Assembly: GCF_017052585.1 (NCBI RefSeq)
Contig: NZ_JAFFHZ010000001.1
Coordinates: 1,732,501-1,796,500, forward strand
Direction: 5' to 3'
Source of the DNA: Paenibacillus apiarius
Lineage (GTDB): Bacteria > Bacillota > Bacilli > Paenibacillales > Paenibacillaceae
DNA: 64,000 bases
The notes beneath the pieces are model-generated. The model searched no databases and had not been told where the DNA came from. It saw only the letters and a list, made by a program, of their open reading frames with translations. This document shows, in pieces, positions 1-9,206 of the stretch; position 1 is the stretch's first letter, and every line of letters starts with the position of its first letter. Both the position numbers and the translations under genes were made by a program.

Positions 1-219
1 TGCAATATCCGTCCCGTTAATTAGAATACGTCCGCTTGAAGGCGTGAGCAGTGCCCCTGCAATTGATAAGAAGGTGCTCTTCCCCGAGCCCGAAGGGCCC
101 ACAACGGCAACAAATTCCCCTTCTTCCACCTGCAACGATACATTTTTCAGCGCAGCAACAACCGTTTCCCCTTCGCCGTATACTTTGTTTACTTGCTCAA
201 GAACCAACTTCGCGCACAT
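1..219 (-). CDS. ABC transporter ATP-binding protein (N-terminal part, cut by window edge)
   Basis: This is the N-terminal 73 residues of an ABC ATPase of the LolD/MacB/DevA type. It powers a FtsX-like permease that moves or extracts substrates at the membrane. Translation from the ATG at 219 gives [18 protein letters not shown], then the Walker A motif GPSGSGKST near residue 40. The signature and Walker B motifs lie outside the window. The start codon shares one base with the TAA of the permease gene (TAATG), so the two genes are translationally coupled and almost certainly form one transporter. The substrate cannot be told from this fragment. Confidence 0.9.
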   Translation of the reverse strand, partial: MCAKLVLEQVNKVYGEGETVVAALKNVSLQVEEGEFVAVVGPSGSGKSTFLSIAGALLTPSSGRILINGTDIA

Positions 220-1319
220 TATTCCACCCTCCCAATCGCTTCAATCGCATCTACCGCGGCAATCCGGCGCAAAGACAGCAGCGCGCCAAGGACAGATACG
301 AGCACAAGCAAGCCTGAGTATTGAATTAAGACGTTTGCTCCCAAGTCAAACGGCATGCTGTCCGGCATCACGGCATTGACGCCGAAGGTCAAGCCGATGC
401 TGATAGCCACGGACACGACTGCCAAGATCAACACTTGCCCGATTAAATTTTTAGCCAAATAAAATGTGCTGGCTCCAATGGCTTTGAGCACGCCGAACTG
501 GTTTGTTTTCTGCAGCGTAATCACGTAAAAGAATACAGCTTGAACGAATGCGGCAATGACGACCAAAAATCCGATCATCATTGTCAAGGAGCCCTGTTCT
601 TCCTTAAAACCGGGAATGCCTTGCAGCGCTTGATCTTTGGTGGCGATATCAATACCCTCTACTTTACCTGCCAGCGCATTTTGAATATTACCGCCGGCCT
701 TAATCGCAATCGCGCTTAAACGAGGCATTGGCTGGCCTGTTTCCGTCATCAGCGATTCCAGTCCTTCCATATCCATGTACACGACAGGCGCGTGGCTGAA
801 CATTTGATTTTGAACAAAACCGACGACACTCATCGTGGCGGTCGTATCTTTAATCGTCAGCACATCGCCCAGCTTCACTCCGTCTTCTTTCAGAGAAGCG
901 TCGACCACAATTTCATGCTTTCCGTTTCCGGACAGCGATTTGCCTTCAATAACGTCAGGCATCAGCATGCTGTTTTGTTCAATAGCGAACAAGGCAACGT
1001 CCGACTTCTTCGCCGAATGCTCCTGCGTTACGGTCAGCATCGTCTGAATGAGCGGCGCAGCATCGGTTACTCCGTCCTGCTTCTTCACTTCATCAAGCTT
1101 GTCCCGCGATAGGACGGAACGAGTTAATTTATAGTCGGTGTCAGCTTGATATATCATGTAGTCCGCATTCATATGTTGTATCGCAGACGCATTGTCCCCC
1201 GATAGTCCATTCGCCAGTCCCGATACGATTAACGTCAGGCAAGCGACCAGCACCATAATGAATCCGATGAGCACAAATCTTGATTTCGCATGCTTCAACT
1301 CACGGATAGCCAAAAACAT
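219..1319 (-). CDS. ABC transporter permease, FtsX/DevC family
   Basis: A 366-residue membrane protein. It has one N-terminal membrane segment (about residues 15-38), a large extracytoplasmic domain (about 40-245) and three C-terminal membrane segments (about 248-275, 290-315, 330-352). This is the FtsX/MacB_PCD arrangement of DevC-type permeases. Proteins of this family do not move solutes through a classical channel; they couple ATP hydrolysis in the partner to work on the extracytoplasmic side. The partner ATPase follows directly with a one-base overlap. The start at 1319 is preceded by GGAGTGGATGAATC. It is divergent from the first lacI-type gene. No substrate can be assigned; antimicrobial or lipoprotein export are family-level possibilities. 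Confidence 0.88.
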   Translation of the reverse strand: MFLAIRELKHAKSRFVLIGFIMVLVACLTLIVSGLANGLSGDNASAIQHMNADYMIYQADTDYKLTRSVLSRDKLDEVKKQDGVTDAAPLIQTMLTVTQEHSAKKSDVALFAIEQNSMLMPDVIEGKSLSGNGKHEIVVDASLKEDGVKLGDVLTIKDTTATMSVVGFVQNQMFSHAPVVYMDMEGLESLMTETGQPMPRLSAIAIKAGGNIQNALAGKVEGIDIATKDQALQGIPGFKEEQGSLTMMIGFLVVIAAFVQAVFFYVITLQKTNQFGVLKAIGASTFYLAKNLIGQVLILAVVSVAISIGLTFGVNAVMPDSMPFDLGANVLIQYSGLLVLVSVLGALLSLRRIAAVDAIEAIGRVE

Positions 1320-1493
1320 GATTCATCCACTCCAATCTATCTAGTTTCACAGCAATATGATATTGTCCCGCCGGGTGTATATCAGGATGTCGCTCCGGAC
1401 TTCTATTATTGTAGAAAGAGAACATGAACCGAATGTGAACGTCACATTACAATTGAAAGAAACGAATTGTTCACAGGCGTCTGATTTATTGCC

Positions 1494-1531
1494 GCAAATG
1501 CTTTGCACCCGATCCGGTTTTGGCTTATACT
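1494..1531 (+). promoter_or_regulatory. Promoter and likely operator of the first LacI-type gene
   Basis: A -35 TTGCAC (1503-1508), a 17-bp spacer and a -10 TATACT (1526-1531) match, hexamer for hexamer and in spacing, the promoter of the paralogous regulator near 9135-9163. An inverted repeat GCAAA-TGC-TTTGC (1494-1506) overlaps the -35, as a LacI-family autoregulatory operator would. Binding is inferred. Confidence 0.65.
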
Positions 1532-1563
1532 CTGGATATATTTCGCAAAGCGAGGTCAATCCG

Positions 1564-2592
1564 ATGGCCGTAACGATTATTCATGTAGCTGAAAGAGCGG
1601 GCGTATCTCCATCTACCGTGTCACGTGTCATCTCGAATGATTCGCGCATTAGCCAGAAGACGTCCCGCAAAGTCCGCAAAGCAATGGAAGAGCTGGGGTA
1701 CCACCCGAATTTGCTTGCGAAGAGTCTGGTCACAAAGACAACGAACAACCTGGGCATCGTCCTGCCTCGCCCTGCGGATGAAGTGTTTCAGAACCAATTT
1801 TTCTCCGAAATCATTCGCGGTATCGTCACAAAGGCCGCTTCCAGCCGCTACGATGTGCTCATGACAGCCGGAACGAGCCATGTGGAAGAAGAAAAGGCAG
1901 TCGAACGATTGGTGCATGGCCGAAATGTGGATGGCATCATTCTATTGTCCTCCCGCAGAGACGATCAGATTATTTCCTTTTTGCGGGACAAAAAGTTCCC
2001 ATTCGTGCTGGTTGGACGCAGCGATCAGTATGTGGACATCATTTCGGTGGATAACGATAATATTGCCGCATCGTATGACGTTACCCGCAAGCTGATCCAA
2101 TTGGGCCACCACAAAATTGCCTTTGTGAGCGGCCCGTTCAATTTAACGGTATCGAAGGATAGGCTGGATGGGTATCGCAAAGCATTGCTCGAGGCGGGAA
2201 TCCCTGCATGCCAGGAGTTCATCTTGGAAGGCGATTTCACTCAGGAATCGTCTGCGCGGATAACCAAGCGAATTGTACAGCTGGAGGAACGGCCGACGGC
2301 CATTGTCGCGATCGATGATGTCGTCGCATTCGCCATCATTCGTTCGTTGCGGAGCAGCGGCGTGCGCGTGCCGGAGGATTGCAGTGTGGTCGGCTTCAAT
2401 AATACGTTGTTGTCTGAGATGTGCCTGCCTCCCATCGCCAGTATCGATATCGGTATTTATCAGATGGGCAGCTCGGCGGTTCAAGCGCTTATCCAGCGCA
2501 TCAAGGGCGACGGCTTCGAGCAAGCCCGAATCATTATTCCGCATCAGCTCGTATGGCGTGATTCAGTCACGGAGTTGCATTCAGATACATAA
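1564..2592 (+). CDS. LacI-family transcriptional regulator (MalR-like), copy 1
   Basis: A 342-residue repressor-type regulator. Residues 1-60 form the LacI helix-turn-helix and hinge (VAERAGVSPSTVSRVIS, then the YHPN hinge motif). The rest is a periplasmic-binding-protein-like sugar sensor. It is closely similar along its whole length to the regulator at 9207-10235, and the equal length supports the ATG at 1564, preceded by a GAGG site, over longer in-frame starts upstream. It converges on the GH31 gene and sits at one end of the maltodextrin locus, so a malto-oligosaccharide-responsive repressor is likely. The effector is inferred from context. It could also be a CcpA-like or sucrose/trehalose regulator, but the paralogue bordering malE makes maltose most likely. 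Confidence 0.9.
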   Translation: MAVTIIHVAERAGVSPSTVSRVISNDSRISQKTSRKVRKAMEELGYHPNLLAKSLVTKTTNNLGIVLPRPADEVFQNQFFSEIIRGIVTKAASSRYDVLMTAGTSHVEEEKAVERLVHGRNVDGIILLSSRRDDQIISFLRDKKFPFVLVGRSDQYVDIISVDNDNIAASYDVTRKLIQLGHHKIAFVSGPFNLTVSKDRLDGYRKALLEAGIPACQEFILEGDFTQESSARITKRIVQLEERPTAIVAIDDVVAFAIIRSLRSSGVRVPEDCSVVGFNNTLLSEMCLPPIASIDIGIYQMGSSAVQALIQRIKGDGFEQARIIIPHQLVWRDSVTELHSDT

Positions 2593-2672
2593 GCAAGTGC
2601 GATGACGCGTGATCATAGTTCAAAACAAATACGCTTCCGTAAAGCGTAACGAGAAAGAGTTATTAATAAAAG

Positions 2673-2720
2673 AAGCGATGGAACATCCCGGCTGCTCAGC
2701 CGTATGCTCCATCGCTTTTT
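2673..2720. terminator. Bidirectional intrinsic terminator between lacI copy 1 and the GH31 gene
   Basis: The arms AAGCGATGGAACAT and ATGCTCCATCGCTT pair with one mismatch, with an inner GGCT/AGCC stem. A T-run follows on the plus strand and an A-rich stretch precedes it, so it can serve both convergent genes. Confidence 0.8.
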
Positions 2721-2734
2721 CAGTTCTTTTTTCT

Positions 2735-5182
2735 TTACAACACTATATTCAATTCGATTCCATCCGCAGTGTCAGGCAGCTTCAACAACAGCTCGCCGCG
2801 CTCTGCATCATAAGCCCAGCCTGATGCTTGCTGCGCCAGCTGCGCAACCTGAACCTGCCCGCCCGAGCCAGCCACTCCTTGCGGAGCAGCAGCAAGGCCG
2901 ACGATCCGGAACTGGATGCTTGCCCGCTGCGGCTCATAGCCGCGGGCAGTGTACTTCGCCGTTACGTTCAGCGCCTGCTCGGTCTCCATCGTCTCAATCA
3001 GCATCTTGCTCCATTTCCCGTCCTCATAGGCAAATGTCAGGCCATCGTCCTCATACCATTCCAGACTGCTCGTCCCGCTTCGGCCTTGCAGATAGATGGA
3101 TGCCGTCACGAACTCATCCGCAACCGCCTCGTCCGCATATTGGCGAACCGGCCCTTCCAGCAAAATAGCCCCTGCGCGAATAAAGATCGGCAGCTTCGCA
3201 AGCGGAGCGTGCACATGAATGTGCTGCTTGCCCGCATAGCGCTCCCCGCTCCAATAATCCACCCATTCGCCTTCCGGCAAGTACACGGACCGCCATTCCG
3301 TATTCGGGCGGTAAACCGGCGACACGATAACCGAATCGCCCACAAGGAATTGGTCGCACAAATTGTATGTTTGCGGATCGTCCGGATATTCAAGCACAAG
3401 CGGACGCATAACCGGAAGCCCCGTTTGCGAGGCCTCATAGAACCAATGATACAGATAAGGCATCCATTGGTAGCGCAATGAAATGTACTGCCGGCAAATG
3501 CGCTCGACCTCTTCGCCGAACGACCAAGGCTCCTGCCGCAGCATGTCAATGGCGCTGTGATTGCGGCAGTACGGGAAGAAGACACCCATCTGCATCCATC
3601 GCGCCAGCAGCTCGCCGCTCGTATGATGGGCAAAGCCCCCGATATCCGGTCCCGCAAACGGAACTCCTGACATCCCCAGGTTGAGCACCATCGGCATCGC
3701 CATCGACATATGCTCCCAGAAGCTGCGGTTGTCGCCTGTCCACACGGCCGCATAGCGTTGGATGCCGCTGTAGCCGGCGCGGGTCAGGACGAACGGCCGC
3801 TTGCCCTCGAGCAGCGCCCTCAACCCTTCATAGCTTGCTTGGGACATGCACATGCCGTATAGATTGTGCAGCTCGCCGTGGGTTTTGCGGTCTCCTTCGT
3901 TGCCGTGCATGACGTTGACGTCCATCGTCTTCGTCTCATTGAAGATGGCTGGCTCGTTCATGTCGTTCCAAATGCCGTCAATGCCCAGGTCCGTATAGAA
4001 GCGCTGCTTCTCCGTCCACCAATCACGCACGCGCGATTCGGTGAAGTCCGGGAACGCGCTCTCTCCCGGCCAGACCGGACCGGTGTATATGTCTCCTTCG
4101 GCCGTTTTGCAGAAGAAATCCTCGTCGACGCCTTCCATATAGACGGCATACATTGGATCCTTCTTCACGCCCGGATCCACGATCGGAACGATATGGAAGC
4201 CAAGCTCGCGCAGCCTTGCCATCATTTGCTCCGGATTCGGGAAGCGGCTCTCATCGAACGTAAAGACGCGATAGCCGTTCATGTAATGAATGTCGAGATG
4301 GATGACATCGCAAGGAATCTTCTTCTCGCGGAACGTATGCGCCAGATCCATCACTTCTTTTTCATCCATATAGCTATAACGTGATTGGTGATAACCGAGC
4401 GCCCACTTCGGCGGCAGCGGCATGCGGCCGGTCAGCTCACTGTAGCGGACAATAACTTCCTTTAAGGTAGGCCCCTCAATCCAATACAGATCAAGCTCGC
4501 CCGTCCAGGTTTGAAGCATGGCCATGTTCGCATAGGACCGCATATCAAACACGGTCTTGCCTGGATTGTCCAAGAACAATCCATAGCCCTTGCCGTTGTT
4601 CAGCATCGTAAGAAAAGGAATGGATTGATACAAGGCTTCCATTTCCGGCACATGAGGGGCGTATACGTCGGTATTCCACATCGTATAGCGCTCACCGCGC
4701 TTATCCAGAAATCCTGTCTTTTCCCCAAGCCCGTAAATATGGTCATCCTCGCCCAGCGAAATAAATGCCGCATAATCGCCCACAGACTCCCGGTTCCGCT
4801 GCACGCTGACGATATTTGCTTGTTGTTCTCCGTTGCGAATGGACAGGGAACCCGTCTTCCGATTGATGTCAACCGTTGTGTTCCCGCTAACGACCGACAC
4901 CCGCTCCTCGCCTGCCGTCCATTGCAGCGGCACTTGAGATTGGGACTCTGGCGCTGCAATCGCGGGCGTTGTCTTCCAATTCGGCTCTTGTCCGCGGAAC
5001 GTTTTGATGCGAATCGAGCCGCCGTCTACCAAAGCGATTGCCAGATTAAAATGCTCCCCCATCAGCAGAAGCGCATTGTTCTGTTCGGTAATCTGTGTAA
5101 TCATCCCGAGCTGCACGCCGGTGCTTCTCTCTGTATGCTGGCTTGCATTCTCCGGGTGTATCGCTGCACTTGTGTCTAGCAT
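2735..5182 (-). CDS. GH31 alpha-glucosidase
   Basis: An 815-residue glycoside hydrolase of family 31, which releases glucose from the non-reducing end of malto-oligosaccharides (some members act on alpha-1,6 bonds or xylosides). The signature WNDMNEPAIF lies near residue 405 and contains the catalytic aspartate. Other GH31 motifs are HLDIHYM, GPDIGGF and RNHSAID. There is no signal peptide, so it is probably cytoplasmic and acts on imported oligosaccharides. A strong AGGAGGG site precedes the ATG. It is the last gene after malE-malF-malG on this strand, about 50 bp after malG, and is likely co-transcribed. The exact substrate is not readable from sequence. Confidence 0.93.
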   Translation of the reverse strand: MLDTSAAIHPENASQHTERSTGVQLGMITQITEQNNALLLMGEHFNLAIALVDGGSIRIKTFRGQEPNWKTTPAIAAPESQSQVPLQWTAGEERVSVVSGNTTVDINRKTGSLSIRNGEQQANIVSVQRNRESVGDYAAFISLGEDDHIYGLGEKTGFLDKRGERYTMWNTDVYAPHVPEMEALYQSIPFLTMLNNGKGYGLFLDNPGKTVFDMRSYANMAMLQTWTGELDLYWIEGPTLKEVIVRYSELTGRMPLPPKWALGYHQSRYSYMDEKEVMDLAHTFREKKIPCDVIHLDIHYMNGYRVFTFDESRFPNPEQMMARLRELGFHIVPIVDPGVKKDPMYAVYMEGVDEDFFCKTAEGDIYTGPVWPGESAFPDFTESRVRDWWTEKQRFYTDLGIDGIWNDMNEPAIFNETKTMDVNVMHGNEGDRKTHGELHNLYGMCMSQASYEGLRALLEGKRPFVLTRAGYSGIQRYAAVWTGDNRSFWEHMSMAMPMVLNLGMSGVPFAGPDIGGFAHHTSGELLARWMQMGVFFPYCRNHSAIDMLRQEPWSFGEEVERICRQYISLRYQWMPYLYHWFYEASQTGLPVMRPLVLEYPDDPQTYNLCDQFLVGDSVIVSPVYRPNTEWRSVYLPEGEWVDYWSGERYAGKQHIHVHAPLAKLPIFIRAGAILLEGPVRQYADEAVADEFVTASIYLQGRSGTSSLEWYEDDGLTFAYEDGKWSKMLIETMETEQALNVTAKYTARGYEPQRASIQFRIVGLAAAPQGVAGSGGQVQVAQLAQQASGWAYDAERGELLLKLPDTADGIELNIVL

Positions 5183-5235
5183 CGTAATCCCTCCTGCTCC
5201 TCTTGTTTTCTAATTCGATCCTGTTCACGCTTCTA

Positions 5236-6078
5236 TTAACCTTTGCTTGCCCCGGCAGTAAGTCCCTCCACAAGGAATCGCTGCAGGAATAAGTACAGAA
5301 GCGCAATCGGAATGGCAATCAACACGGCGCCGGCCGCAAACATCGTAAAGTTGGTCGATGCGTTGTTGACCATATCCCATAACCCAATGGCAAGCGTCCA
5401 TTTCTCCTTCGTCCGCAGCACAAGACGGGCAAAGATAAAGTCGCCCCACGCGCCGGCGAAAGTGGTAAGCCCGACGTATGTGATCATCGGCTTGGAAAGC
5501 GGCAGCATAATTTTCCGAAATACGGTCCAGTGGGAGGCGCCGTCAATCCGGGCCGATTCCTCCAGACTCTTCGGAATGGTATCGAAGAAACCTTTGACGA
5601 CAAACGCCCCTAACGGAGCTCCCGCCGAGTACACCAAAATCAGGGCCATATGCGTATCCAGCAAATTAAGCTGCATCAGCAGGATATATACGGCGATCAT
5701 GCTCATAAATCCAGGGAACATGCCGAGCACCAGCATCCCCGACATCAAATTTTTGCGTCCGTAGAACCGGAAGCGCGACAGTGCGTAAGCGGTCATGACG
5801 ACCAAAATGACACCGAAGATCATGTTGAAGGTCGCAATTTTCAATGTATTCAAATACCAGCGGCCATATTGATATTGCTCCGATGTGAACAAGCTGACAT
5901 AATGCTCGAATGTCGGATTGCGCGGTATTAACGTATCGCTGTAAATGGACGTTCCCGGCCGGATGGAGGACATCAAAATCCAAATGGTCGGATAAAATAC
6001 GCTAATTGCAATGATGATGAGCAACAGATAACTAAATGCGAGCCGCAGCTTTGAGTTTTTCTTTTTCCCCACACTCAT
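5236..6078 (-). CDS. malG: Maltodextrin ABC transporter permease MalG
   Basis: A 280-residue inner-membrane permease of the carbohydrate-uptake type, with six predicted membrane segments. The EAA loop (about residues 185-205: EESARIDGASHWTVFRKIMLP) contacts the shared MsmX-type ATPase. The chosen ATG at 6078 overlaps the malF stop as ATGA and has GAGGAGG upstream; a longer in-frame start 16 codons earlier lies inside malF and lacks such a site. No ATPase gene is present, as is usual for Firmicutes sugar importers that share one ATPase. It works with the adjacent malF product and the malE lipoprotein. Confidence 0.9.
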   Translation of the reverse strand: MSVGKKKNSKLRLAFSYLLLIIIAISVFYPTIWILMSSIRPGTSIYSDTLIPRNPTFEHYVSLFTSEQYQYGRWYLNTLKIATFNMIFGVILVVMTAYALSRFRFYGRKNLMSGMLVLGMFPGFMSMIAVYILLMQLNLLDTHMALILVYSAGAPLGAFVVKGFFDTIPKSLEESARIDGASHWTVFRKIMLPLSKPMITYVGLTTFAGAWGDFIFARLVLRTKEKWTLAIGLWDMVNNASTNFTMFAAGAVLIAIPIALLYLFLQRFLVEGLTAGASKG

Positions 6079-7467
6079 TGGATGAGATCCTCCTCTCGGA
6101 ACGAACGTGTGCGGCGATAGCTCCATATCGATAGCGAGGCCACAATAATGAAGATAATGATCCCGATGGCTGCCGCAATATTGAACTTGTTGTTATCCAG
6201 CGTCAACTTGTACAGCCAGGTGACAAGCAAGTCGGTGCTGCCCGCATATTGGTATTCGCCGTTAGGCGGGTTCCCGTTGGTCATCAGGAAGATGACGTTG
6301 AAGTTATTGATATTCCCTGCAAATTGCCCAATCAAAATCGGTGCTGTTGAGTACAAAATCATCGGCATCGTGATGGACCGGAATTTGTGCCATGCCGTTG
6401 CCCCGTCAACATCCGCGGCTTCATACATATCCTTCGGAATCGTCGTCAATATGCCGATGACAAGCACCATCGTTACCGGGATCCCTACCCACATATTGAC
6501 CATAAGCACCGTTACTTTGGCCCAGAACGGATCGGACAGCCAAGGAAGCTTGCCTAAACCGAAATAACTCAAGTATTGGTTGATCGGACCAAATTCACCG
6601 TTAAACATGTTGCGCATAATAAGGAACGACAACATTTGTCGGAATCGCATACGGAATAATGAAGATGGTGCGCCACATCGTCTTGAAGCGAATTCCAGCC
6701 TGTTGAACCAGCAGCGCTACTAGAATGCCGCCGAAATAACAAGTGACGGTAGCCAAGATGGCCCAAATAATCGTCCACGTCAATACGCCATAGAATGTGC
6801 CGCTCCATGTTCCAAGCTGCAGTAAATCCTTGAAGTTCTGCAATCCGACCCAATCGACCAGCTTCGCCGGCGGGATATGTTCAGGCGCCGAGTAGTTCGT
6901 GAAGGCGAGCAGGATCATGAAGATGATCGGCATTATCGTAAAGAACAATACGGCTGCTGTAGGCAAAGCCAAGAACAAGTAAGCGAATTTGTTCTCTTTT
7001 ACATACTCCAAGCTTTGAAGGAAGCGATTCGGCGTCTCGCCCCGTTCACGCAGGCGTCCGACCGCAAGCGCGTCCTTCACTACCAGGATATACATCCATA
7101 TAAATATGAACAGGACAAGCAGCGTAATTAAACCTTTAATGATGAGATAGATAGAATGATCGCCTGGCACCATCTTGTACAGCTTGCCGACCTTCTGCAT
7201 TTGCGCAGGCGTCTCTCCAAGCGTGTACAATCCCCATAGCGCGCGCGGCAATTCATTGATTAAGTAGTAAAGCCCCAAGGCTTCACACAGCATGAGCAGA
7301 ATTCCTTTGAGATACTGACGGTTAAATAGTTGCCCGAGACCCCAGAACACACCGGAAAGCACGGCAGCTTTACTGGCGTATTTCCCCTGCGTCTCGTTTG
7401 GCGTCGGCCCTGTCTGATGAAATGCGGATTGCGCATCACTCGAAGAAGCCGATTGTCGAGTGCTCAT
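6075..7467 (-). pseudogene. malF: Maltodextrin ABC transporter permease MalF, broken by a one-base frameshift
   Basis: The MalF coding region is split between two frames. The first part runs from the ATG at 7467 (MSTRQSASSS, AAAGGAG site) to IIPYAIP, then falls into TNVVVPYYAQHV and a stop. The second part resumes with QMLSFLIMRNMFNGEFGPIN in the next frame and runs to the stop at 6075. Removing one base, most simply the T at 6639, joins them into 463 residues with the usual MalF layout: an N-terminal extension, membrane segments and an EAA loop (YEAADVDGATAWHKFRSITMP). All the family motifs are otherwise intact and malG still overlaps it, so the break is very recent or a sequencing error. 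If real, maltodextrin uptake by this system would fail. Confidence 0.85.
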
Positions 7468-7626
7468 AAAGGACTCTCCTTTCTCATTATCCAATATCGT
7501 GATGTCATGTCAGTCCAACCAATTTAAACGACCCGGGCGAGCGATTGCTCCCCCGGGCTTCTTTTCTCTCTCTTTAGCAAGCGTTCAATGTGCCTCTTTT
7601 GAAAGGATTTTATTGAACTCACTCTA

Positions 7627-8931
7627 TTATTTATTGGCGTCTTTAATTTGCTGTACGGCGTTGTCAAGCGCCGCTTTCGGATCTTTTCCTTTGTTCAGCA
7701 CGTCCGCAAGTCCTGCCGCCATTGGGCTCCACACGCTGCCCATCTCAGGAATGGCCGGCATCGGGTAAGAGTTCTTGAACTGTTCCAGTACCGCAACGGT
7801 GAACGGATCGTTGGCTACTGTCGGATCAGCTGCCGCCTCTTTGTTGGAAGGAACGACACCGTTTAATTCGAAGGCTTTTATCTGAGCTTCTTTGGTCGAT
7901 GCAAATTCTGCGAACAGTTTAGCAGCGTTCGGATATTTCGTATAAGAGTTGACATACCAAGCTTTCACGCCGGAGAACGTCTTGGAAGGCTCGCCATTGA
8001 TGCTCGGAATCACCGCTGCGCCAAGGTTGATGCCCGCTTTTTTCAATTCCTGAATCGCCCATGGACCATCGATGTTCATTGCCAGCTGGCCGTTTGTGAA
8101 CAAGCCTTTTTTTACGTCGCCCGTTACATCGGATGTCGTCAATGGAAGCACCTGCTTCGCGAACTGCTGCAGGAACTGCGCCCCTTTAACCGCACCTTCG
8201 TTGTTCAGGCCAATGTCCGCTTTATCGCTACCATTGTTGCCGAACACGTAGCCGCCTGTCGTCGCCAGGTACATGTAGTCGTAATAGAAGTTGCCGATTT
8301 CCCACATGTACGTATATTTTTTGTTCGGGATATCATTCATTTTTTTGGATAGCTCAACGACCTCTTCCATCGTCTTAGGCGGTTCTGGCAGCAAGTCTTT
8401 GTTATAGAACATGATGAGAGTTTCTACAGAGCGCGGATATCCGTACAGAATGCCATCGTAGGATGCCGCATTGACTGCCAGTTCGGAGTTGGCTTCACGC
8501 GTTTGCGCTTCATGGTAGTCATTCGGGAACACGAGGCCTGCCGTTACCGCTTTCCCCAAGTTATCGTGCGGGAAAACTACGACATCCGCGGCAATGCCGG
8601 CCGGACCGTCATTGACAAGCTTGTTGACTTGGTCAGGAGCCGCCACTTCTTCGAACTTGACGGGAACGTTGTACTTCGCCGTAAAATCTTTGGCAATCGC
8701 CTCAATGAAAGCACGGCTTTCTTTACTCTCCCATACGACCAAGCTTGCTCCTTCCTCAGGAACCAACTGATCGCTTTCCGCTGCCCCGCTGTCCGCCGCC
8801 GTGTCTGTCGACTCCGTCGCTTCTGTCGTTGTTCCCGCTCCGCTCGACGAATTATTGCCGCCGCCTGAGGAACAAGCCGTAATTGTAAATACCATCATGA
8901 CCGACAAAAGCGTTACTACCCATTTCTTCAT
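7627..8931 (-). CDS. malE: Maltodextrin-binding lipoprotein MalE
   Basis: A 434-residue extracellular solute-binding protein that captures malto-oligosaccharides for the MalFG permease. The start at 8931 follows AAAGGGG. It is followed by a lipoprotein signal peptide MKKWVVTLLSVMMVFTITAC, with the lipobox cysteine at about residue 20. A Ser/Gly/Thr-rich linker follows (to about 60), then the family-1 binding-protein fold. Longer in-frame starts would put extra residues before the signal peptide and are rejected. It is the first gene of the malEFG-GH31 operon, expressed from the promoter at 9102-9130 and controlled by several LacI-type operators in its leader. Confidence 0.92.
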   Translation of the reverse strand: MKKWVVTLLSVMMVFTITACSSGGGNNSSSGAGTTTEATESTDTAADSGAAESDQLVPEEGASLVVWESKESRAFIEAIAKDFTAKYNVPVKFEEVAAPDQVNKLVNDGPAGIAADVVVFPHDNLGKAVTAGLVFPNDYHEAQTREANSELAVNAASYDGILYGYPRSVETLIMFYNKDLLPEPPKTMEEVVELSKKMNDIPNKKYTYMWEIGNFYYDYMYLATTGGYVFGNNGSDKADIGLNNEGAVKGAQFLQQFAKQVLPLTTSDVTGDVKKGLFTNGQLAMNIDGPWAIQELKKAGINLGAAVIPSINGEPSKTFSGVKAWYVNSYTKYPNAAKLFAEFASTKEAQIKAFELNGVVPSNKEAAADPTVANDPFTVAVLEQFKNSYPMPAIPEMGSVWSPMAAGLADVLNKGKDPKAALDNAVQQIKDANK

Positions 8932-9017
8932 GTGTGAATCCCCTTTCAATTGTGCATGTCTGTTGATTTCAAGCGTGCAAAAGTTGAAGCTGAGGTACCA
9001 TGATGCAAAATAATTCC

Positions 9018-9047
9018 ATGATTTGTGCAAACCTTTGCACAAATCAT
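9018..9047. promoter_or_regulatory. Perfect 14-bp-arm palindrome in the malE leader (candidate LacI operator)
   Basis: ATGATTTGTGCAAA, two bases, then TTTGCACAAATCAT: a perfect inverted repeat. The core TGTGCAAA/TTTGCACA matches the half-site at 9133-9142. It lies about 55-85 bp downstream of the malE start point, suited to a roadblock or looping operator. Confidence 0.7.
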
Positions 9048-9078
9048 TAAAAAAATAAAACCTTCCACACAAAGGCTT

Positions 9079-9094
9079 TGTAAGCGGTTGCGTA
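9079..9094. promoter_or_regulatory. Second LacI-type operator candidate at the malE start point
   Basis: TGTAAGCGGTTGCGTA fits the LacI/CcpA-like pattern TGnAAnCGnTTnCA with one departure. It lies immediately downstream of the malE -10. It could be a catabolite (cre) site instead of a MalR site; sequence alone does not decide. Confidence 0.55.
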
Positions 9095-9101
9095 TATGAG
9101 G

Positions 9102-9130
9102 ATTATACAATTCAAGTTTTATCTTGTAAA
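9102..9130 (-). promoter_or_regulatory. malE operon promoter
   Basis: On the minus strand: -35 TTTACA (9125-9130), 17-bp spacer, -10 TATAAT (9102-9107). This is near-consensus for the main sigma factor, as expected for a strongly expressed but repressible operon. Confidence 0.75.
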
Positions 9131-9142
9131 CCGTTTGCACAA
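9124..9142. promoter_or_regulatory. Operator covering both divergent -35 boxes
   Basis: TTGTAAACCGTTTGCACAA is a LacI-family operator-like sequence lying over the malE -35 (9125-9130) and the -35 of the second lacI gene (9135-9140). One bound repressor could therefore silence both promoters, giving autoregulation. Confidence 0.65.
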
Positions 9143-9163
9143 AAAAATAATTTATTTTATACT
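9135..9163 (+). promoter_or_regulatory. Promoter of the second LacI-type gene
   Basis: -35 TTGCAC (9135-9140), 17-bp spacer, -10 TATACT (9158-9163). The hexamers and spacing are identical to those of the first lacI-type gene's promoter. Confidence 0.7.
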
Positions 9164-9206
9164 GTGAGTCATACTTGAGATTATTACAGTAAGCGAGGGT
9201 TTCCCG

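Noticed and set aside
6075..6650. Separate short permease gene starting at MRFRQMLSFL
   Set aside because: Its sequence continues the upstream MalF half exactly after one base is removed; it is not an independent gene.
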